Part shown: one piece after another, positions 1 through 7,339 of the stretch
How the letters are laid out: each line of letters begins with the position of its first letter
Numbering within the stretch: position 1 is the first letter of the stretch
Assembly (NCBI GenBank): GCA_934572465.1
Contig: CAKTLG010000008.1
Coordinates: 1 to 64,000, forward strand
Length of the DNA: 64,000 nucleotides
Source of the DNA: an uncultured Oscillospiraceae bacterium
Lineage (GTDB): Bacteria > Bacillota > Clostridia > Oscillospirales > Oscillospiraceae
Direction: 5' to 3'
Made by a program: the position numbers and the translations under genes
Notes under the pieces: generated by a model
Databases searched by the model: none
The model's input: the letters and a program-made list of their open reading frames with translations, nothing else
What the model was told of the DNA's origin: nothing

Positions 1-165
1 GCCGTGCTGACCGTCACTCTGGCTGACGGCCCCATCCACGGCAGGAACTTCGGTGACGGTTATTACCGCTTCACCGCCGAGACCGGCTATACTGGCATCG
101 CCGACATCGGTCCCTACCTCCGGGTGACCCTCAGCGCCACCAACGAGCTCTTTGCAGGCAACTGA
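1..165 (+). CDS. C-terminal tail of an unrecognised protein (5' truncated by window edge)
   Basis: The reading frame is open from base 1 and stops at TGA (163-165), so only the last 54 residues are visible. The tail is rich in Gly, Thr and Tyr (TAETGYTGIADIG, ending in SATNELFAGN). I recognise no family. It lies about 180 bases left of a displaced initiator-tRNA 3' end, so it is probably the terminal gene of an integrated element extending beyond the left edge. That is an inference from position only, and no function is assigned. Confidence 0.5.
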   Translation, partial: AVLTVTLADGPIHGRNFGDGYYRFTAETGYTGIADIGPYLRVTLSATNELFAGN

Positions 166-297
166 GCAGTCCATACAAGCCGTGGACAGCGTGGGTGCGG
201 GCGCACCGTGTCTGACCCAGTTTTGACCCAGAATCCGAAAAAAGCGGGTAGTGTTGGACGGAAACAATGGAAAATCCGCCGAGCGAACGGTGGTAAA

Positions 298-336
298 AAG
301 CACAAATCGGAGCCGAAACGACTCCGATTTGTGCTT
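298..336. repeat. Perfect 15-bp inverted repeat at the element end
   Basis: AAGCACAAATCGGAG is followed by a 9-base loop and its exact complement. On the minus strand the stem is followed by a short T run, so it could terminate leftward transcription. It sits eight bases before the tRNA-like attachment core at 345. It may be a bidirectional terminator or a structural end of the neighbouring integrated element; the sequence alone does not decide between these. Confidence 0.6.
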
Positions 337-344
337 GAGACTGC

Positions 345-389
345 CTCATAACCCGGAGGCCGCAGGTTCAAGTCCTGCCTCCGCAACCA
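345..389 (+). other. Displaced 3' half of initiator tRNA-Met (attachment-site core)
   Basis: From CTCATAACCCGGAGG onward the sequence is the 3' half of a bacterial initiator tRNA(fMet): anticodon loop with CAT, 3' anticodon strand, T arm GCAGG-TTCAAGT-CCTGC, acceptor 3' strand and encoded CCA. The bases before 345 do not form a D arm or a 5' acceptor strand, so the tRNA is not functional. A duplicated 3' tRNA end starting at the anticodon loop is the classic footprint of integration by a tyrosine recombinase. The intact tRNA and the element should lie to the left, with this copy as the distal attachment site. Confidence 0.8.
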
Positions 390-390
390 C

Positions 391-425
391 AAAAGTCCTG
401 ATTTCTTGCGAAATCAGGACTTTTT
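391..425 (+). terminator. Rho-independent terminator after the tRNA fragment
   Basis: AAAAGTCCTGATTTC, a TTGC loop and the exact complement GAAATCAGGACTTTT form a 15-bp stem followed by a T run. It directly follows the CCA of the tRNA fragment and is probably the original fMet transcript terminator. Nearly the same stem recurs at 20157-20192. Confidence 0.8.
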
Positions 426-508
426 CCGTATTTTTCGCCCAATAACTTGCTCGCTGTTTTCCCTGACCCAAGCGCCGACCCCAACGGTGCGGGCAGCGGA
501 AAGCACCA

Positions 509-667
509 TACCGCACCAGAGAGAATGCTGCCCATTGGTTTTGCCGCTTCACGCTTGGCTGCGGCCGTTACATGAGCACAGGTGTCCAGCGCGAAGCTCG
601 CGGAGCAGCAGCCCGACATGGAGGACACGGTTTTTGCGTCCACGCCGTTTTGCAGCAGAAAAGCGCC
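509..667 (-). pseudogene. Decayed tyrosine recombinase (integrase) C-terminal fragment
   Basis: The minus-strand reading gives about 53 residues that align by eye with the end of phage/ICE tyrosine integrases: LLQNGVDAKTVSSMSG, then SASFALDTCAHVTAA, then KREAAKPMGSILSGAV. In intact members the middle reads G-H-Y-S and D-T-Y-x-H-V. Here the His-box histidine is Cys and the nucleophilic Tyr is Cys, so the recombinase would be dead even if complete. The N-terminal 300 or so residues are missing, and a terminator hairpin (688-728) lies where they would be. It sits next to the tRNA attachment core and points toward it, as expected for the remnant of an older element at the same site. Confidence 0.72.
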
Positions 668-687
668 GCACGGGACGCGGCACGATG

Positions 688-728
688 AAAAGGAGGCCGT
701 TCTTACCGGAAGAACGGCCCCCTTTTTT
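688..728 (+). terminator. Terminator-like hairpin beside the integrase remnant
   Basis: AAAAGGAGGCCGTTCTT, a short loop and AAGAACGGCCCCCTTTTTT form a stable stem with A and T runs on its two sides, so it could act in both directions. No intact gene feeds it from the left. From 729 to 898 I see only two small hairpins (around 861-889) downstream of cyuA and no gene. Confidence 0.6.
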
Positions 729-898
729 AATCTCTCAAGGCCGCAAGGGCTGACACACCGTCGCGGCAAAGCTGTTTCTGCGTCTCTGTCACGCCGTTCC
801 CTTCGGCACCGCAGCCGTGCCGCTTTATGCCTGATTTATCCGCAGTCTCACATCAGCGAGACTTTCCGCTGCCCTCAGCGGTGCACAGCATGATCTGT

Positions 899-2179
899 TC
901 AGGATTCCTCGACCATCATGCGAATGATCTCCCGATCCGTTTCACGCATACCGACTTTGCCGAGGCGGCTAATATTCTGTAATGTATTTTCTACTCCTTT
1001 GCGTATGATACCGTCTCCTCCATAGAACTGCCGGCCGTTTAAGTACATCTCATAGCCCATCAGTCCCGCCTCGACCGCAAGAGCAATTTTCCCCGCGCAG
1101 GAGGACTTTGCCCCGTCGCAAACAATGCCCGAGGAGATCGCAAGCGCATTTACAACCGTGTGGATGACCGCTTGATAATCTCCGCCAAGAAGATAGGCGA
1201 TCCCCGCACAGGCACCGGCTCCCGCGCTGACAGCCCCGCAGTACGCCGAAAGCCGGCCGATGCCCGCCTTCTCGTGCAGGGTGACAAGGTTTGACAGCAG
1301 CAGCGCTCGATACAGCCTTTCCTCGCTGCTGCCCTGCTCCTGCGCATACGCAATTACCGGCAGCGATGCCGTCAAGCCCTGATTGCCACTGCCGGAGTTG
1401 ATGACTACCGGAAGGCTGCAGCCATTCATGCGTGCATCAGACCCCGCGGCAGCCAACGCCTTCGCGCGAGTGCGGACGCTGTTGTCGCTGCGCAGAAGCA
1501 TCCTGCCAATATTTGCGCCATAGTCCCCGCGCAGGCCTTCTTCCGCGATGGCGGTATTATATCGGATCTGGAGTCCGATCAGCTCCCGTACATCAGACAG
1601 ATCCGCCGTATCTGCAAAGTTGTAGATTTCTTCCATCGACAAAAACGCATTGTCCGGCGTACCGTTCTCCGCACACGGCTCCATTACCTCTTTTTCAAAC
1701 AGTACGTCCTCATTGCGCCGGATCAGCACCACGTTGGTATGCTCGCAGGCGACGCGCACACAAGCGCTGCTGCCGCCGCGCCAAAGCGTTACAGTGATAT
1801 CCAGCGGGTAGTCGGACTCCGCCGCCACCGTTTTGATTTCCGTGTCTGCAAGAAAGGCGGCAAGCCGCTCCTCTGTATCCTCACTGACCGAGGCAATCAC
1901 CTCCAGCCCGCGCGATTCGTCTCCTGCAACGATCCCGATCGCCGCTGCCGCTGCAATTCCCTTTCTCCCGTTGGTATTGGGGACAATGACGCTCTTTACA
2001 TTTTTGATGATATTTCCGCTTGCTGCAACCAGCACCCTGTCCGGCTCTGCCCCCAGCACGCTTTTTGCCTTCGCCGAGCAGTAAGCGATGGCGATCGGTT
2101 CGGTACAGCCCAGCGCGGGCACCAGCTCGCGCTCAAGAACGCGAAGATAGGCCTGATAGGTAGAAGATGTGCGCTCCAT
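899..2179 (-). CDS. cyuA: L-cysteine desulfidase / UPF0597 family (CyuA/YhaM-like)
   Basis: The 426-residue protein belongs to the UPF0597/CyuA family, whose studied members use a [4Fe-4S] cluster to cleave L-cysteine to H2S, ammonia and pyruvate. Visible marks are the N-terminal GCTEP motif (Cys25, a cluster ligand position in the family), the SGNIIKNV and VPNTNGRKGI segments, and the C-terminal Gly/Ala/Cys-rich blocks YCGAVSAGAGACAG and CDGAKSSCAGK carrying the other conserved cysteines. It is the last gene of a leftward series that also holds a GcvP-like pair and a COG3199 protein. Its start has only a G-rich, weak ribosome binding site. Serine or another beta-substituted amino acid is an alternative substrate. 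Confidence 0.85.
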   Translation of the reverse strand: MERTSSTYQAYLRVLERELVPALGCTEPIAIAYCSAKAKSVLGAEPDRVLVAASGNIIKNVKSVIVPNTNGRKGIAAAAAIGIVAGDESRGLEVIASVSEDTEERLAAFLADTEIKTVAAESDYPLDITVTLWRGGSSACVRVACEHTNVVLIRRNEDVLFEKEVMEPCAENGTPDNAFLSMEEIYNFADTADLSDVRELIGLQIRYNTAIAEEGLRGDYGANIGRMLLRSDNSVRTRAKALAAAGSDARMNGCSLPVVINSGSGNQGLTASLPVIAYAQEQGSSEERLYRALLLSNLVTLHEKAGIGRLSAYCGAVSAGAGACAGIAYLLGGDYQAVIHTVVNALAISSGIVCDGAKSSCAGKIALAVEAGLMGYEMYLNGRQFYGGDGIIRKGVENTLQNISRLGKVGMRETDREIIRMMVEES

Positions 2180-2219
2180 AAAAGAATGCCCCCATATCTA
2201 TTTCTCGTTTGGATTGCTC

Positions 2220-3326
2220 TCATATCCCGCCGATGCGGCACATCTGTTCTTCGTGATAGCCCACGATCACGCGGGTATAGCCGCAGAGCAGCTTGTCCGC
2301 TTCTTCATCGCCGGTATCCACCAGAAGGGCGCGGCCCATCAGGTGGAACAGTTTTTCTTTCGTGGCAAGAATGTGGATGTTCTCTTTTCCGACCTTTTTC
2401 ACGACCCCGCCGCTGAGCTGCTGGTTGCCGCGGCCAAGCAGGTAGCCCTGCCCGCCGGTAGGCGTTAAGACGAGGTGCGTCGGCTTTTCGTCGATCCGCT
2501 TTAAGATCTCCCGCTCGCTCAGATCCATCTGCACGATCTTTTTGTTGCAGACAAGGTCCACGCCGATGAGCGTATCAGGCAGGCCCAGCTCGTCCATCAG
2601 CGTGCGCGTCGTCGAGCCGGGGCCGATGAGATAATAGACGTCGGGCTCCATGCGCTCGATCATGTCGCAGGCGATGCTCTCCTGCTGGGCACGCTCGCTC
2701 ACGGGCGAGGGCGCCTTGCCGTGCTGCATATAGTCGCGCTCGTCGGGCACCGTGAGGTAGCCGTACAGGCTCGTGCTCACGCGCCCGTCGCGGTACGCCG
2801 CCTCGTCGATGTCCACGACCTCCGCCTCATAGGTGCGGCGGCACTTTCCCTCCAGATACCGGAGCGCCAGCTTGCCCGCCGCCTCGGGACGGATGGCATA
2901 CACAGGCGAGTGGATCTTCACGCCCGCCGGGATACCGATGGCAATGGCCTTATCGCCGAGCGCGGCAAAAATATCGCGCGCGGTGCCGTCGCCGCCCGCG
3001 AAGAGCAGAAGGTCCGCGTCCTTCATCGCCTGCGCGGCGCGTTTGGTGTCGTCGGCTGTCGTCTCCCCCTCGCTGCGGTAAACGACCTGCACGTTGGGGA
3101 AGCCTAAGCCTTTGACGAGCGCCTCGCCCATCTCCCCGCCTGCGCAGAGCACACAGAGGTCATCCTTGATCGGCAGAAGCTCAGACAGGGCTTTTTGCGC
3201 ACGATCTCCGGAATGACGGACGGCGCCGAGGCGGGCAGCTTCCGCTGCCACGCCGTCAGTGCCCTTGAGTCCGACGCTGCCGCCCATCCCTGCAATGGGA
3301 TTTACGATCAGCCCTAATGTTTTCAC
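2220..3326 (-). CDS. ATP-NAD kinase-like protein (COG3199/AcoX-like family)
   Basis: The product is 368 residues. It opens with LGLIVNPIAGMGGSVGLKG and carries LLFAGGDGTARDIF, the GGDGT motif of NAD/diacylglycerol-kinase-like folds, plus LVLTPTGGQGYLLGRGNQQ, typical of COG3199 proteins. I choose the GTG at 3326 because it overlaps the upstream gene's TGA as GTGA and has AGGA seven bases before it, giving translational coupling. An ATG further upstream would lie deep inside the preceding gene. Family members are often found beside acetoin or amino-acid catabolic genes, and their exact substrate is uncertain. Here it follows the divergent GcvP pair, so a nucleotide or cofactor role in that pathway is possible. 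Confidence 0.75.
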   Translation of the reverse strand: MKTLGLIVNPIAGMGGSVGLKGTDGVAAEAARLGAVRHSGDRAQKALSELLPIKDDLCVLCAGGEMGEALVKGLGFPNVQVVYRSEGETTADDTKRAAQAMKDADLLLFAGGDGTARDIFAALGDKAIAIGIPAGVKIHSPVYAIRPEAAGKLALRYLEGKCRRTYEAEVVDIDEAAYRDGRVSTSLYGYLTVPDERDYMQHGKAPSPVSERAQQESIACDMIERMEPDVYYLIGPGSTTRTLMDELGLPDTLIGVDLVCNKKIVQMDLSEREILKRIDEKPTHLVLTPTGGQGYLLGRGNQQLSGGVVKKVGKENIHILATKEKLFHLMGRALLVDTGDEEADKLLCGYTRVIVGYHEEQMCRIGGI

Positions 3327-4888
3327 TGGAATTTCCTGAGATAGCAGCGCCACGTCACAGCCCACTGCTCGGGATCGTCCATGTTGGACTCGTCGAGCTG
3401 GTGGCAAACGCTCTGGTACGGCGCGTTCTTGACCTTTTCAGGATCGTTGTAGGCCTCGTCGAAAACATACTTGAGCGTCTCAATGTACTCGTCGATGTCC
3501 TCCTTGGACGGGGTCTCGGTCGGCTCGAGCGTCATCGGCTCGGGAACGTAGTACGGGTGATGACTCTGCCAGTAATGCATGCCGAAGTCCATCATGCGGC
3601 GCTGAACGTCCGCGGTGCCGACGCCGGTCTCCTTGGCGAGCGTCTCGAGCGTGTAGCGGCACTGCTCGATGCGCTGCTTGCCGGGGATGTAGGGCGCGTC
3701 CACACAGTGGAGCTCCATGAGCTTCTTGAACATATAGTTGTTGTTCAGCACTGCGGTCTTTGCGGCCTGATACAGACCGTCGGGGCCCATGGAGCGGATC
3801 CAAGCGTAAGCCTTGAGCACGACCGGCGCAACGCCGTTGAACTCGCGGATCTTGCCGATGGCAGACGGGTCATTGGTGGTCTCGTAATCATAGAAGTACT
3901 TCTCGCCGTCGAAGCCGATCAGCGGCGCGGGCAGGAACTTTTCAAGCTCCTTCGAGCAGCCGACAGCACCGCAGGCGGGGCCGCCGCAGCCGTGCGGGGT
4001 GGAAAATGTCTTGTGCAGGTTGAAAAAGCACATATCAAAGCCGGCGTCACGCGCGCGGGTCACGCCAAGAAGACCGTTGGCGTTCGCCTGGTCGTAAGCA
4101 CACAGGCCGCCCGCTTCGTGGATGAGCTTGGTAAACTTCAGCACGTTCTTGTTGTAAACGCCGGTATCCTCGGGATTGGCGACAAAGAAGGCGGCGGTGT
4201 GCTCATTGACGGCAGCCTTGAACGCCTCGTAGTCGGGATAACCGTTCTCATCGGGATGCAGGTAGATGATCTTGAAGCCCTTGACGTGCGGAGCGGCCGC
4301 ATCGGAGGGGTGGGAGTAGATCGTGGTGATGATCTCGTTGCGCTGCTTCTCCTCGCCGCGGGACTTGTAGTAGGCGTACACGAGGGACGCCATGCCCAGA
4401 ATGCCCTGAGAACCGCCGCTGGGCTGGAAGGAGAACTGATCCATGCCGGAGATCTCACACATATACTTGCCGGTGTTGTACATGATCTCCATGATGCCCT
4501 GACAGGTGCTCTCATCCTGCAGGGGATGCATCTCACGCATCTGCGGCAGGTTTGCGAGCTGATCGTTGACCTTGGGGCTGTACTTGACGGTGCAGGTGCC
4601 CTGACCGATCTCAATGTTCACATCGGCGCCGAGGGTCTCCTGCGCAAGACGCGCATAGTGGCGCAGCACACGGGGCTGGGAAATCTCGGGCAGCGCGGGG
4701 GCTTCCTTGCGCTTGAGGAACTCGGGCAGCGCGTTCACACCATCCACCGCCTCAGCGACCTTGGGGTCGGCCTTGTTGACGAGGATGCCGCGCTCGCCGG
4801 GCTGACTCAGTTCGAAAATAACAGGTTCGTCCCACTTTGCCTGATGAAAGCCGGTGCGGACCTTAGCGCTTCTATCAATCTTTTTCAT
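3323..4888 (-). CDS. Divergent glycine dehydrogenase subunit 2-like protein (GcvPB paralogue)
   Basis: The 521-residue PLP enzyme is homologous to the GcvPB half of the glycine cleavage P-protein. The cofactor lysine lies in FFNLHKTFSTPHGCGGP (Lys293), followed by a Cys-containing ACGAVG instead of the canonical GAGAVG. It is longer than the canonical copy in this window (475 residues). The ATG at 4888 has AGGAGAGGAAAG upstream. It pairs with the gene at 4905-6302, but no gcvT or gcvH accompanies them, and the operon continues into a COG3199 protein and a cysteine desulfidase. It may be a second glycine decarboxylase or an enzyme for another amino acid; I favour altered specificity because the partner subunit has lost canonical blocks. 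Confidence 0.82.
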   Translation of the reverse strand: MKKIDRSAKVRTGFHQAKWDEPVIFELSQPGERGILVNKADPKVAEAVDGVNALPEFLKRKEAPALPEISQPRVLRHYARLAQETLGADVNIEIGQGTCTVKYSPKVNDQLANLPQMREMHPLQDESTCQGIMEIMYNTGKYMCEISGMDQFSFQPSGGSQGILGMASLVYAYYKSRGEEKQRNEIITTIYSHPSDAAAPHVKGFKIIYLHPDENGYPDYEAFKAAVNEHTAAFFVANPEDTGVYNKNVLKFTKLIHEAGGLCAYDQANANGLLGVTRARDAGFDMCFFNLHKTFSTPHGCGGPACGAVGCSKELEKFLPAPLIGFDGEKYFYDYETTNDPSAIGKIREFNGVAPVVLKAYAWIRSMGPDGLYQAAKTAVLNNNYMFKKLMELHCVDAPYIPGKQRIEQCRYTLETLAKETGVGTADVQRRMMDFGMHYWQSHHPYYVPEPMTLEPTETPSKEDIDEYIETLKYVFDEAYNDPEKVKNAPYQSVCHQLDESNMDDPEQWAVTWRCYLRKFQ

Positions 4889-4904
4889 GTTCTTTCCTCT
4901 CCTT

Positions 4905-6302
4905 TCAACCCAGGATCTCACTCAGCGCGGAGACGAGTGTGTCGATATCTTCCTTGGTGTGCACCTCCGTCACGCAGTACATGGCACACTGGCCGAGCGC
5001 GGGGAAATCGCCGGAGAGATCCTTGCCGCCGAAGATGTGCTTTTCAAGCAGCGCCTTATTGATCTCCCTGACCGTCTTGCCGGTCTTGTTGAAATCAAGC
5101 ACGAACTCCTTGAAGAACGGCGTCTCGAAGCGCAGCGACACATTCGGCAGCGCGGCGAGCTTCTGAGCGGCGTACTGGGCGTTCTGCATGATCGTCTCGC
5201 CGACTTCCTTCATGCCCTCGGGGCCCATGGTCGCAAGGTAAACGCCCGCGGTGATGCCCCAGAGAGCGGTCTGCGTGCCGACATATTCCTTGGCCTTGTC
5301 GCGCAGGTGGCCGAACGAGGTGCGGTCATACGCAACGTCGGCGAAGGCGTACTCGCCTTCGGTGTTGGTGCGGCAGATACCGAAAAGACGCGAGGGGAAT
5401 TCGAGAACGTAGGTCGGATCGTCCATCGTGGCCATGAAGCCGGACTGGCCGCCGCCGTAGTTCATGTGGATGCCGAGCGGCTGCAGGTCGCCGCAGACGA
5501 TGTCCGCACCATAGCTGCGGGGAACGGCGACGACGCCGAGGGAGATGGGGTCCACGCCGACGACGCACTGAGCGCCGGCATTGTGCGCGGCATTCGCGAT
5601 CTCGCGGGAGTTCACTTCAAACGCGCCGAAGTAGTTGGGATTTTCAAAGTAGACGACGCCAACGGAATCGTTCAGCTTGGCCTTGAGGTCCGCGAGATCC
5701 ATGCAGCCGGTCTTTTCGTCGCACTTGACCTCTTCAATCGCAAGGTCGGGCGTGCAGTAGTTCTTGATGACGGTGAGCTTCTCGCGGTCCATCGAACCGG
5801 GGACGAGGACGCCGGTGCGCTTGGCCACGCGGGAACCCATGCGAATGGCGGTGGCGGCGGCCTGGGAGTAGTCCATCGTGGGGACGTTGACCACTTCCAT
5901 GTCGACAAGCTCAGCCATCAGGCTCTCATACTCGAACAGGGTCTGGAAGCGCCCGAAGTCGTTGTAGCTCTCGCCGCCGTAAGCGGTGAGGAACTCGCCC
6001 TTGCCGTTGATCTCGTCGCAGATGGCGGGCACATAGTGCTGATAGCAGCCCGCGCCGAGGAAGTTGAGGTTATCGTCGCAGGAGCTGTTTTTCTTGAGCA
6101 GCTTTTCGACGTGGCGGCGCAGCTCATACTCCGAGCCGAACGCCTTGGGCAAGTTCATTTCGCCTTTCAGGATGATCTCGTCGGGGACTTCTTCATGCAG
6201 CTCCTCGAGAGAGGTCAGCCCCAGCTCGGCAAGCATCTCCTGCTCTACCTCGGGCACGGAGTTCGGGATGTACGGATGGCGCTTGAATCCAACGGGTTTC
6301 AT
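4905..6302 (-). CDS. Divergent glycine dehydrogenase subunit 1-like protein (GcvPA paralogue)
   Basis: The product is 465 residues, homologous to GcvPA through the N-terminal RHPYIPNSVPEVEQEML, the FLGAGCYQHYVPA block, and the PNYFGAFE and DLQPLGIHMNYGGGQSGFM segments. The strongly conserved GGPYLGFMAT and REQHIRREKASSNIC stretches, present in the other copy at 14710, are replaced here by GGGQSGFMAT and DRTSFGHLRDKAKEYVG. The start at 6302 is preceded by AGGAGA ten bases upstream; an ATG seven codons earlier overlaps that site and is less likely. It is the first gene of the leftward operon, divergent from a MarR gene 144 bases away. Substrate is unproven. Confidence 0.82.
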   Translation of the reverse strand: MKPVGFKRHPYIPNSVPEVEQEMLAELGLTSLEELHEEVPDEIILKGEMNLPKAFGSEYELRRHVEKLLKKNSSCDDNLNFLGAGCYQHYVPAICDEINGKGEFLTAYGGESYNDFGRFQTLFEYESLMAELVDMEVVNVPTMDYSQAAATAIRMGSRVAKRTGVLVPGSMDREKLTVIKNYCTPDLAIEEVKCDEKTGCMDLADLKAKLNDSVGVVYFENPNYFGAFEVNSREIANAAHNAGAQCVVGVDPISLGVVAVPRSYGADIVCGDLQPLGIHMNYGGGQSGFMATMDDPTYVLEFPSRLFGICRTNTEGEYAFADVAYDRTSFGHLRDKAKEYVGTQTALWGITAGVYLATMGPEGMKEVGETIMQNAQYAAQKLAALPNVSLRFETPFFKEFVLDFNKTGKTVREINKALLEKHIFGGKDLSGDFPALGQCAMYCVTEVHTKEDIDTLVSALSEILG

Positions 6303-6385
6303 GAGGAATTGTTCTCCTTTCATTTTTTGAATCGAAAGCTTTGTCTGCCTTCGCAATTCTTTCTGGTGATGCAGAATGAAAAACA

Positions 6386-6417
6386 GGTGTACAAGGCGGT
6401 GCACCGTATGCTATAAT
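6386..6417 (+). promoter_or_regulatory. Promoter and candidate MarR operator in the gcvPA-like/marR intergenic region
   Basis: A TATAAT box (6412-6417) sits about 30 bases before the GTG of the MarR gene. Overlapping its spacer is an inverted repeat, GGTGTAC (6386-6392), six bases, then GTGCACC (6399-6405), with one mismatch. A MarR-type dimer bound there would cover the promoter, suggesting autoregulation and control of the divergent operon. The -35 box is poor. This is inference from sequence shape only. Confidence 0.5.
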
Positions 6418-6446
6418 GATAAAACCAACGAGAAGGAGGTCACCCT

Positions 6447-6977
6447 GTGGCAGATTACAGAGAAAACTGGACCGTAGACGACTGGAAGGTCGAGCTTGAT
6501 GAAGCTATCTACCAGATACATGAATACATCAGCATTGATAACAGAATGTCAAAGGAATACTATCCCGGCATTTTTTTGATGCCGCGCGAAATGCACACCA
6601 TTGAAGCTGTTGTGATTCATCCCGGGATCAACGCGACCTCTCTCGCCTCTGTAATGGGCTTTTCCAAGGGCATGCTCTCCAAGCTGATCCGCGAGCTGGA
6701 GCGCCGCGGAATGGTCACGGCCTACAAGAAAAAGGACAATCTTAAGGAAGTGCATTACCGTGCAACACCGCTGGGCCGCAGGATCTACGAATCCCATGTC
6801 CAGTTCCACAAGATGCCCGGCAACGGCGTTGAGGTATATGAGCACTTCTACGCTCTGCCGAACGAGCAGAAGCTTGCGATCATTGATTTTCTGTATCAGT
6901 ATGGCGATATGTATAAGAGTTTTGCCGAGCGCGAGCGCGAGGGCACGCTTTTTCCTTGCGTTCCGGTAGAAGAATGA
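6447..6977 (+). CDS. MarR-family transcriptional regulator
   Basis: The product is 176 residues with a winged helix-turn-helix typical of MarR: LASVMGFSKGMLSKLIRELERRGMV as recognition region, followed by a wing with YKKKDNLKEVHYRATPLGRRIYE. The start is GTG at 6447 with a perfect AAGGAGGT seven bases upstream. It lies between the leftward GcvP-like operon and the rightward flavoprotein operon, so it is the likely switch of both. MarR proteins commonly respond to small aromatic or thiol ligands; the ligand here is unknown. Confidence 0.88.
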   Translation: MADYRENWTVDDWKVELDEAIYQIHEYISIDNRMSKEYYPGIFLMPREMHTIEAVVIHPGINATSLASVMGFSKGMLSKLIRELERRGMVTAYKKKDNLKEVHYRATPLGRRIYESHVQFHKMPGNGVEVYEHFYALPNEQKLAIIDFLYQYGDMYKSFAEREREGTLFPCVPVEE

Positions 6978-7015
6978 TCCATCCTGAACCGGTTCCTGCC
7001 TCGTGGGTACGCTGC

Positions 7016-7045
7016 ACGAAGCGCTTTACAGCGCTTCGTTTTTTC
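7016..7045 (+). terminator. Terminator of the MarR gene
   Basis: ACGAAGCGCT, a TTAC loop and AGCGCTTCGT form a perfect 10-bp stem followed by TTTTTT. It ends the marR transcript 38 bases after its stop codon. Confidence 0.88.
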
Positions 7046-7216
7046 TTTTTGATTTTTGTTTCTCTAAAAAACAAAAATCACCAAAAAATAAACGATTTTG
7101 TTTTTTCGATGCAAAAAATTTGCGGATGCTCCACGAATATGATTATACATATATCGCAAAAAACGTCAATTCTTTTTTTCATTTTCCGAAAATATTAATT
7201 ATTTACCCAAATTCTA
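7046..7216. other. AT-rich intergenic island
   Basis: About 170 bases of strongly A/T-rich sequence in an otherwise GC-rich window, with many A and T tracts of 5-7 bases. It carries no open frame that looks coding. It lies directly upstream of the flavoprotein promoter and may act as an UP element or a site for nucleoid or global regulators, or mark a transferred segment. Confidence 0.5.
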
Positions 7217-7267
7217 TTGACAAAATTTGAGCGATATAATAATATTGTTTCGCAAGGAAACAATATT
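7217..7267 (+). promoter_or_regulatory. Promoter with perfect 27-bp inverted-repeat operator for the flavoprotein operon
   Basis: TTGACA (7217-7222), a 17-base spacer and TAATAT (7240-7245) form a near-consensus promoter. Overlapping the -10 and start region is a perfect palindrome: AATATTGTTTC (7241-7251), five bases, GAAACAATATT (7257-7267). A dimeric repressor bound here would block the promoter. The neighbouring MarR protein is the obvious candidate, although its own upstream repeat has a different sequence. Confidence 0.75.
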
Positions 7268-7339
7268 TCGATTTCCCGCGCGATGGAGATTTTTTACAAC
7301 AAAGCGCAGCTTTAATTTGTGAGCAGGGAGGATATTCAA

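Noticed and set aside
114..552. Short minus-strand frames with LNLRPPGYE-like and GLEPAASGL-like peptides across the tRNA fragment
   Set aside because: These are the familiar spurious translations of tRNA 3' ends, not genes.
3317..6416. Long plus-strand open frames opposite the GcvP-like genes
   Set aside because: They are high-GC shadows of the minus-strand genes: no ribosome binding sites, unusual Val/Ala/Gly/Arg-rich composition and no motifs, while the opposite strand encodes clear PLP enzymes.
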